DNA of 64,000 nucleotides from the NCBI GenBank assembly GCA_018433775.1, contig JAHDQN010000073.1, positions 1 through 64,000 on the forward strand. Reading direction: 5' to 3'. Every line of letters begins with the position of its first letter. The first letter of the stretch is position 1. Below the pieces are notes generated by a model. It ran no database searches. It was not told where the DNA came from and worked only from the letters and a program-made list of their open reading frames with translations. Positions 36,441-43,398 of the stretch are shown piece after piece. The stretch comes from Deltaproteobacteria bacterium (GTDB taxonomy: Bacteria > Desulfobacterota > Desulfomonilia > UBA1062). Both the position numbers and the translations under genes were made by a program.

Positions 36441-37064
36441 GGAAAGGCCGGGCCCCATGCCTTCCCGGATAAGGATGGATTCCCATTTGTTTCCGCCCTC
36501 CCCAAGCTCGATCGCGAGACAGGTTCTCGCCAACCCCCTGCACATTCTTAAGGCTGCTTGTGATCCGGGAAAAGGATGGTTCGGGAGAGTGCGCGCCGTC
36601 CATGAACAGACCGTTTCTTCCGCCCCTGATATCATGCCGGCTTGCAGCTTCAGACATGGTGAACCGTCCGATGTCGTTCGATAACGTCATGGTACTCTTT
36701 ATATTCCGCTTTTTTTCAATAGGAGAATATGTTCAAACAAGGGCATGACCGAACGGGAAGGCCGGGACAGGATGGGGAGTGCCCGCGGGCTGAAAACCGG
36801 ATGCCGCCCTGGGCGCGGATAAGGCCCATTTCCGGAAGAAGGGAGATACAGGCGATGAAAATCAAAATATGTTTTCATACCGCGCCGTCGTGATAAAGGA
36901 TGCGGACCATTCCCTGATGATGGCCCGCCCGGAAGAATTCAACCGCGCACTGGAAAAGGCTATCGGCATGCTTTAAAAGGGAAGCGTTTTGAGGGCGAAC
37001 CCGGATAACACATATACCGGGCGGCTTTCAGGCCGCTGCTGCCCCGAAGGCCGGAGGAGGGCTT
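36441..37064. other. Intergenic region containing a hydrolase remnant
   Basis: 624 bp between the exporter operon and the methyltransferase. Apart from the C-terminal hydrolase fragment at 36869-36976 I see no gene. An in-frame TGA at 36791 closes the hydrolase frame upstream. Relatively AT-rich sequence at 36690-36740 may hold a promoter. Confidence 0.4.
36869..36976 (+). pseudogene. C-terminal remnant of an alpha/beta hydrolase
   Basis: The frame encodes 35 residues that include KDADHSLMMARPEEFNRALE. This closely resembles the catalytic-His end of alpha/beta hydrolases (the usual pattern is G-H-S/F-x3-E-x-P-x2-F-N). No nucleophile elbow (GxSxG) or upstream core is found before the in-frame stop at 36791, so only a tail survives. 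A coincidental match cannot be excluded. Confidence 0.4.
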
Positions 37065-37814
37065 ATGATGGATGGAAAACAGAGCAGGTGGCTGACAAGA
37101 GGGGTCGCCCGGACATACGTGGAGGGGGTTCGAGGGGCCATTCCCGGCGCGGACCTGCAACTGGAGGTGATCGGTAAGATTGTACGCGCGTGGTGCCCGC
37201 AACCTTCCAGGATGATCGACCTGGGTTGCGGAGATGGCGTGCTCGGCCGGATGCTCCTCGATGAATATCCGGACGCCCGTGTCATCTTTGCCGATTTCTC
37301 CGAACCCATGCTGGAGAAGTTGCGGAACCGGATCGGCGGCGATGAACGCGCGACAATGGTCAATATTGACTTCTCGACATCCGAGTGGTGCCGGGGAATC
37401 GAGCCGCAAAGGTCTTTTGACGTCATTGTGTCGGGGTTCGCCATCCACCATCAGTCTGATGAAAGGAAAAGGGATCTGTATACGGAGATCCACGGGCTTC
37501 TCGGCGATGGCGGCCTTTTCCTGAACCTCGATCAGGTCAGCTCGGCGACCGCTCCGATCGGCACGCTGTTTGACAGCTTCTTTCTCGACCATATGCGCCG
37601 CTTCATCGAACACGCCCGGCCGGGCGTCACCATGCGTGAGATCGAGGATGCCTATTATCAGGACAAAAAGGAGAATATTCCCGCTTTTCTCGAAACACAG
37701 TGCCGATGGCTCGGTGAGATCGGTTTCGGGGATGTGGACTGTTTCTTCAAGACTTTCGAGCTGGCCCTGTTCGGGGGACGGAAGGCTTCCGGACGCCGTA
37801 CGCAGGTCAGATGA
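37065..37814 (+). CDS. Class I SAM-dependent methyltransferase
   Basis: 249 aa. The Rossmann-like fold is shown by motif I IDLGCGDGVLGRML (about residues 50-63), the acidic end of strand 2 (VIFADFS), and the post-motif stretch FDVIVSGFAIHHQSD that resembles ubiquinone/tRNA-type methyltransferases. A GGAGGAGGG ribosome site precedes the ATG. The C-terminal region (AYYQDKKENIPAFLETQCRWLGEIGF) is typical of small-molecule methyltransferases such as those acting on quinones or trans-aconitate. The acceptor is unknown. Its 3' end overlaps the convergent response regulator by 8 bp. Confidence 0.82.
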   Translation: MMDGKQSRWLTRGVARTYVEGVRGAIPGADLQLEVIGKIVRAWCPQPSRMIDLGCGDGVLGRMLLDEYPDARVIFADFSEPMLEKLRNRIGGDERATMVNIDFSTSEWCRGIEPQRSFDVIVSGFAIHHQSDERKRDLYTEIHGLLGDGGLFLNLDQVSSATAPIGTLFDSFFLDHMRRFIEHARPGVTMREIEDAYYQDKKENIPAFLETQCRWLGEIGFGDVDCFFKTFELALFGGRKASGRRTQVR

Positions 37815-38199
37815 GGCCCAGGGTGGTGAGCGTCCAGGTGAGATCCTGCAGGCGGACCGGCTTCGAGACAACCGCGTCCGACAGGGATCTCACCGCCTCA
37901 AGATCGTCTTCCGCGCCGTTGTGGCCTGTGGTCATCACGACCTTGGCCCCCTGCCGGCGGGGAGTTCCCTGCTTCTCTTCGATATCCCTGATCATGACCA
38001 GGGCCTCGGACCCGCCCATCTCGGGCATCATTACATCCAGACATACCAGGTCGAAAGGCTCTCCCCGGTCAAGGGCGGCGGTGAACGCCTCCACACCTTC
38101 TCTGCCGTTGACGCACTGCTGGACCTCGCCATAGTGGGAGAGGATCTTCTCCAGGATGACCCTGCTCGTGAATTCATCCTCGACAATGAGTATCTTCAC
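37807..38199 (-). CDS. Single-domain response regulator (CheY-like)
   Basis: 130 aa, a receiver domain only. The acidic pair is in IVEDE, the phospho-acceptor Asp in VCLDVMMPEMGG (near residue 54), the conserved Thr/Ser in VMTTGH and the Lys in VSKPV. It begins with GTG (minus strand) 3 bp after the stop of the giant hybrid kinase, so the two are cotranscribed and this is very likely its terminal phospho-acceptor via the kinase's Hpt domain. No output domain is attached, so it probably acts by protein binding. Confidence 0.9.
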   Translation of the reverse strand: MKILIVEDEFTSRVILEKILSHYGEVQQCVNGREGVEAFTAALDRGEPFDLVCLDVMMPEMGGSEALVMIRDIEEKQGTPRRQGAKVVMTTGHNGAEDDLEAVRSLSDAVVSKPVRLQDLTWTLTTLGLI

Positions 38200-38202
38200 C
38201 GG

Positions 38203-41200
38203 CTAATGTCCTTTCGCTTCGATCCATCCTTCTTTTTCGGCCGCAATGCGGAAAAGCTCAAATCGTTTCAGGATTTCCGGCATCAGCGATGCTGCTGAGG
38301 CCATGTTCCCCTCTCTGCCGTCCATCTCGATTTTCCGGGCCGTCTCGCTCAATGCAGCGCCTCCGGCATTGGCTGCGGCGCCCTTGATGGTGTGCGCGTG
38401 CAGAACCACCTCTGCCGTGTTTGCCTTGGCCAGGGACTCTTCGAGCTTGGCGATGGCGTTGGGGATGTGCTCGAAAAAGGTGTTGAGCACGATCACGGCC
38501 AGCTCTTGATCACCGTCGAGGCGGTCCATAAGCCCCGCCTTATCGAATGCCGCAGCCTCAAGCGCTTCGTTCTGTCCATCCTGCCCGGAGGGCTCTGCGG
38601 CAGGCGTGCACCCGGGGTCCGGCATGTCTTCCCTCTGCCCGTCAGCAACAGGCAGCGTGTCTCCGGCCCGCGACAGCCACTTGGCGAGCATGTTCGCAAG
38701 GTCGGCCTGCCGTACGGGCTTGGCCAGGTAATCGTTCATGCCCGCTGCGATACACCGCTCGCGGTCTCCTTTCATGACATAGGCGGTCATGGCGATTATC
38801 GGCACGTTGCGGTTCAGCACCCCGGATTCGTGGCCCCGGATGACCCGTGTGGTCTCGAAGCCGTCCATATCGGGCATCTGGCAGTCCATGAGCACGAGGT
38901 CGAATTCGGATTTTCTCAGGGCGCTGATCGCATCGGCGCCCCTTTCCACCGAGGTCACCCGATAGCCGAGGTGGTCGAGCATGCCTTGGGCAACCATCTT
39001 GTTGGTGCTGTTGTCTTCCACCAGCAGAACGTGCCTGCGCCCGGCTTTTGCCTCGTTGATGGTGTGGCGTGTGACGAGATTCGCCGGTCTCGACCGGTTC
39101 GCGTCCGGGTGGCCACGGTACAGGCCCAGCACCGTAGTCAGACACTCGAACAGGTGGGCCTGCCTGACAGGCTTGGTCAGATAGGCCGCAAAACCGGCGT
39201 TTTGTGCCCGGGATGCCTCGCCGCGCTGGGCGAGAGACGAGAGCATGACCAGGGCGGTGCTCTTCAGGGCGGGGTCGTCCTTGATCATCTTTCCCAAGGA
39301 CTCTCCGCTCATCTCCTCCATGGCAGAGTCAAGGATGACAATAGTGAAGGGGTCTTCCTCCCGGGCCGCTTTGTGCAGGATGTCGAGCGCCCGGGGTCCC
39401 CCGGGCGTCTGCTCGTGCCGGGCACCCCACGAATCCAGCATCAGGGACAGGACCTGACGGTTGGTGGCGTTGTCGTCCACCACCAGGATGTGCTGGCCGG
39501 CTATCGCCTCAACGCGTTTCGGAAGGGGCGCCGCATCTTCCTGCTGCCTGGCGAGCTCCACGGTGAACGAAAAGGTCGAGCCCTTTCCAAGGGTGCTCTG
39601 CACGGTGATCGCGCCGCCCATCATCTCGGTGAGCTTTTTCGAGATCGCCAGGCCGAGGCCGGTTCCACCGAATTTGCGGGTGCTCGAGGAATCCACCTGG
39701 GTGAACGAGGTGAAGAGCTGGGGCAGGCTGTCGGGGGAAATGCCGATGCCGGTGTCTCGGATCGAGAACTTCAAGGTCGTATTCTGCTCCGCCCGGGTGA
39801 TCTGCTCCACCTTGATGGCCACCTCTCCCCGGTTCGTGAACTTCACGGCATTGCCCGCAAGGTTCACGATGATCTGGCGGAGCCTTCCCGGGTCGCCGTG
39901 CAGCAGGGTGGGCACACCGGGTTCGATGAGGCAGGAGATCTCGATGCCCTTTTCCGCTGCCCTCACTGCCAGGAGGTCGGTCAGATCCTCCAGCATGGCC
40001 CTGAGATCGAAGTCGGTCATCTCCAGGTCGAGCCGGTCCGCCTCTATCTTGGAGATGTCGAGGATGTCGTTGATGAGTGTGATCAGGGCGTCACCGCTTT
40101 TCATGATGATCCGGGCATACTGGCGCTGCCTGGCCGTGAGCTCGGTGTCGAGGAGCAGCTCGCACATCCCGATGACGCCGTTCATGGGGGTGCGTATCTC
40201 GTGACTCATGTTCGCCAGGAACCTGCTCTTTGCCTGGTTGGCTGCGCGAGCCTCCTCGGCCATCCGATTGGCCCGCTCCTCGGCCTCTTTTCTGGCCGCA
40301 ATGTCCACGAAGCTTTCCAGCAGGTAATCCCTGCCCCCGATACTCACCCGGATAACCGTCTTGAGGACAGGCAGATCCTTACCGTCAGCGGTGATCAGCA
40401 TGCGCTCGGAATTTTCCAGGGTCTCTCCAAGGTCGGTAACCGGGCACGAGCCTTGTTTCGCCTGGCAGATATTTTCTCGGCACTCCATGCCCACCATGCT
40501 CTCGATCGAGGTGTTGCACATCTGAGCGGCCGTCCTGTTGGCGTTCACGATGGTATGGGTTTCCGGATCGATGAGAATGATGCCTGCCTGCACGTTGTCG
40601 AACACGGCATGGAGATGCTCCTCGCTTTCCTTGAGGGCCTTCTCGGCCATCTTTCTCTCGGTGATGTCCCGGGCAACGGCATGAAAACCGGTGACCGTGT
40701 CCCCGTCCAGGAGCAGTCTCACGCTCTGTCCTATCCACATCTCACGGCCATCTTTCGTGATCGTGGGACACTCGATATAGATGCTCGGGAGTTTCTTGAC
40801 GAACTGGATGCCCGTCTTCCTGATGAGCTCGCGGTGATAGTCTACCCTGACGAAGTGAAGGTAATGCTTTCCGACGAACTCCTCGGGAGGGTATCCGGTA
40901 AGACGTTTCCCGGCGGGGTTGACAAACCGGATAATGCCCGTGGCATCGGTTTCGTAGATGACATCGTTGGCATTGTCCACGAGCTGGCGGTACTGCTCTT
41001 CCTTTTTGCGGAGATCGTCCTCCATGTTCCTGCGCGCAGTGATGTCCGAGAAGGTCCCCACCACACGCACGGGAGTGCCGTGCGCATCCCGTTCGACGAT
41101 CTTTCCCCGGTCGAGTATATGCCGGTATTCGCCCTCCCGTGTTCTCATCCTGATCTCACATTCATAGGCCGGGGTCTTTCCCTTCAGACAGGCGTCGATG

Positions 41201-42753
41201 GTTTCCAGGAACCGATCCCGGTCGTCGGGATGGATGATGGCCTCGCGGAAGTCCTCCATCATGCGAACGTCTTTCTGGGAATATCCCATCATTGCCACCC
41301 AGTGGGGATTGTACTTGATCTTCGAGGTAACGAGGTCCCAGTCCCAGATGCCCTCACTCGTGGCATCGAGGGCATAGCGCAGGGTCTGCTCCGATGCCCT
41401 GATCCTCCAGTGTGATATTCTCGACCTTCGCTGATAAGAGGTGAAAGAGAGTGCCAGAAGTGTAATGATCATGGCGGCCAGGATGGGTTGCATCCGGGCA
41501 TGGTAAATCTGCTTCATCCAGTGCATGGCGTTGATGTCGATGCCGAGCACGGCAAGAACGTGTCCATTCTCCGGATCTCTTACCGGAATGGACGCGCTTA
41601 CCCAGGCCCCCCATTCATCGGTAAGGGGCCCCTCGGTGATCTCTATGCCGGGCTCGAAGGTTTGGAGGAATTCGTCCGTGGTATCCTGCTCGTAAATCTG
41701 ACCCGGAGGTGAATAACCATCGGAGCCCGGCTCCTCCGAGTCGACGAGAAAGAATACGCTCCGGTCTTTTCTGCCCATGAGATAGATGAACCGGTACTGG
41801 GGCTCTGCCTTCCGGACGTTCATGAGCTGGTTCTTGATGTGCAGGTAGTCGGGGGAGTCCAGATCTTCGGGCTCGCCCGTGAGCGCACGCACCTCGGAAA
41901 CATCGATGGCCAGGGCCGCAATGCGCGCCTGGGTGAGAATCTCCTTGCGCAGCGACGCATCTTCCAGCATGCCGATCCATTGGGTGACGCCCCAGCCCGA
42001 GATCAGCACGATCGCCAGCACCCAGGTGAACCATTGAACGTCAACGAACCTGCGGGAAGGCATCTCCCTGAATCTGCTGCCGATGGTGGACGTGAATCTC
42101 GTAAGAGTGGACGCCAGCAGTATGGAAACCGTGGTGATGGCGAGATAGGCCAGAAAGATCAGAACGACAATGGATTCACCCGGGATAAACCGTGAAACGA
42201 GAGATGTTCCCGATCCGTGCCCGCAAACGGTGGTCAGGGCCGTGTATGCAGCCAGGCTCGATGCGGCGGCACCGAGCCAGAAACCCGACGATTTTTCCGC
42301 CCAAGACTTTCCTTCCCGCACGAGTACCAACGAGGCGATGAACCCGGCGGGCAGCACCAGCACCGCGCGCAGAATGTCCCCGAAGACAGCGGTCCCGGAT
42401 AGGCCGGCTATGGCAAGCGCAATGAGCAGAACAAGATGGATCCACGGCGTCAGTGAATATCCGCCTTGTGTCCTGATACCCAGCCGGGCGAACTCGAGGA
42501 GTGGGAAGAACGAGACGGTAAAGACCGTGGAACGGAGAATCTGGAAGGCCACGGGATCGGGAAGGCTCAGGCCGAGCAGCGAAATAAGCCAGAATCCTCC
42601 CTGCAGCAGGCTGAAAGCACATGCCCATATCCAGGAGAGGCGTCCTACCCGGTCATGGTTGAGATAGAAGAATATGACGGCGGCGACGAGAAAAGAAAAG
42701 CCGATGAGAAAGAACAGGTAGTCGAGCTGATGCATGAGGTGGGAACTGTCCAT
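38203..42753 (-). CDS. Giant hybrid sensor kinase: 7TM + periplasmic sensor + 3 PAS + HisKA/HATPase + 2 REC + Hpt
   Basis: 1516 aa. Residues about 8-225 contain seven hydrophobic helices, an eighth follows (WFTWVLAIVLISGWGV), then a periplasmic sensor of about 165 residues (dCache/CHASE-like: FIYLMGRKDRSVFFLVDS) and a closing helix near 430. Three PAS units lie at about 450-570, 580-695 and 705-815. The phospho-His is near residue 850 in MSHEIRTPMNGV. HATPase covers about 950-1070. Receivers are at 1088-1205 (VVDDN, VILDS) and 1238-1355 (VEDN, VLMDCQMPDMDG), and the Hpt domain has its His near 1450 (HTIKGAAAN). This is a complete phosphorelay in one chain, resembling BarA/TorS-type kinases. 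The ligand is unknown. Confidence 0.93.
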   Translation of the reverse strand: MDSSHLMHQLDYLFFLIGFSFLVAAVIFFYLNHDRVGRLSWIWACAFSLLQGGFWLISLLGLSLPDPVAFQILRSTVFTVSFFPLLEFARLGIRTQGGYSLTPWIHLVLLIALAIAGLSGTAVFGDILRAVLVLPAGFIASLVLVREGKSWAEKSSGFWLGAAASSLAAYTALTTVCGHGSGTSLVSRFIPGESIVVLIFLAYLAITTVSILLASTLTRFTSTIGSRFREMPSRRFVDVQWFTWVLAIVLISGWGVTQWIGMLEDASLRKEILTQARIAALAIDVSEVRALTGEPEDLDSPDYLHIKNQLMNVRKAEPQYRFIYLMGRKDRSVFFLVDSEEPGSDGYSPPGQIYEQDTTDEFLQTFEPGIEITEGPLTDEWGAWVSASIPVRDPENGHVLAVLGIDINAMHWMKQIYHARMQPILAAMIITLLALSFTSYQRRSRISHWRIRASEQTLRYALDATSEGIWDWDLVTSKIKYNPHWVAMMGYSQKDVRMMEDFREAIIHPDDRDRFLETIDACLKGKTPAYECEIRMRTREGEYRHILDRGKIVERDAHGTPVRVVGTFSDITARRNMEDDLRKKEEQYRQLVDNANDVIYETDATGIIRFVNPAGKRLTGYPPEEFVGKHYLHFVRVDYHRELIRKTGIQFVKKLPSIYIECPTITKDGREMWIGQSVRLLLDGDTVTGFHAVARDITERKMAEKALKESEEHLHAVFDNVQAGIILIDPETHTIVNANRTAAQMCNTSIESMVGMECRENICQAKQGSCPVTDLGETLENSERMLITADGKDLPVLKTVIRVSIGGRDYLLESFVDIAARKEAEERANRMAEEARAANQAKSRFLANMSHEIRTPMNGVIGMCELLLDTELTARQRQYARIIMKSGDALITLINDILDISKIEADRLDLEMTDFDLRAMLEDLTDLLAVRAAEKGIEISCLIEPGVPTLLHGDPGRLRQIIVNLAGNAVKFTNRGEVAIKVEQITRAEQNTTLKFSIRDTGIGISPDSLPQLFTSFTQVDSSSTRKFGGTGLGLAISKKLTEMMGGAITVQSTLGKGSTFSFTVELARQQEDAAPLPKRVEAIAGQHILVVDDNATNRQVLSLMLDSWGARHEQTPGGPRALDILHKAAREEDPFTIVILDSAMEEMSGESLGKMIKDDPALKSTALVMLSSLAQRGEASRAQNAGFAAYLTKPVRQAHLFECLTTVLGLYRGHPDANRSRPANLVTRHTINEAKAGRRHVLLVEDNSTNKMVAQGMLDHLGYRVTSVERGADAISALRKSEFDLVLMDCQMPDMDGFETTRVIRGHESGVLNRNVPIIAMTAYVMKGDRERCIAAGMNDYLAKPVRQADLANMLAKWLSRAGDTLPVADGQREDMPDPGCTPAAEPSGQDGQNEALEAAAFDKAGLMDRLDGDQELAVIVLNTFFEHIPNAIAKLEESLAKANTAEVVLHAHTIKGAAANAGGAALSETARKIEMDGREGNMASAASLMPEILKRFELFRIAAEKEGWIEAKGH

Positions 42754-43058
42754 TATTCTGTCCTGTCAGGTCCGGTACGGCCGGGGCAGCGTTCCATGGA
42801 AGAGACCCGGACAAAAAGGGCTCGAGGCCTTCTCGATTGGTTTCCTGTCATGCATTTTTACCGTTCTTTCCTTATTGTGAAGGACGTCGCTCTGCAGCCA
42901 TCCGCCTCCAGGGATATAACTGCCGGACATCCGTACGATGTAGTATCGTAATTTCCTGCAGGAAAACTTAACCGGGTGAAAAAGATTTCCGCAATCAGGG
43001 CAATGAATTATCCTGAAGATGCAAGGCGCCGGGATTGCCGGATCAGCAACCGCCAGTA

Positions 43059-43087
43059 TTGTCAAGAAGTTGGAAATGCTTTAGAGT
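43059..43087 (+). promoter_or_regulatory. Candidate sigma-70 promoter toward the PKD/RCC1 lipoprotein gene
   Basis: TTGTCA, a 17-bp spacer, then TAGAGT, in locally AT-rich sequence. Predicts a leader of about 300 nt. Both hexamers match consensus at four or five positions only. Confidence 0.25.
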
Positions 43088-43190
43088 AGTATAGTATTTG
43101 CATGAGGTGTTGGATCTTGACGTGCGGTTTCACTTCACCGGCAGAATGCTGTCTTGAGTCGCGGTATTGGACATGAAGCTGCCGGGAAGG

Positions 43191-43210
43191 AAAGAATGTG
43201 AAAGAATGTG
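43191..43210 (+). repeat. Tandem 10-bp repeat in a leader region
   Basis: AAAGAATGTG occurs twice with no gap, about 190 bp upstream of the lipoprotein start. One helical turn of period makes a tandem protein-binding site possible; it may equally be a chance slippage product. Confidence 0.45.
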
Positions 43211-43398
43211 AGGATATACGGTACGAGCCCGGGGAGTGAAAAGACAGGTGAAGGCCTCTCGATCGTTTTTCTCGCGCAGGTGCAATCCGGTCCCCGACGT
43301 GTCCTTCAAGCATGCAGCCTTTCGGAAGCCGGTATGCCCGAGTCTGCCCCGGGGGCGGCATGAAATGAACACATACGTATCAGTAGAGGGTTTTTCTG

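Larger units (their letters stand above)
42754..43398. other. Intergenic region between the hybrid kinase and the PKD/RCC1 lipoprotein
   Basis: 645 bp with divergent genes on both sides and no convincing coding frame. It must hold both promoters. A candidate + strand promoter (43059-43087) and a tandem 10-mer (43191-43210) are listed separately; I saw no recognisable riboswitch. Confidence 0.5.
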
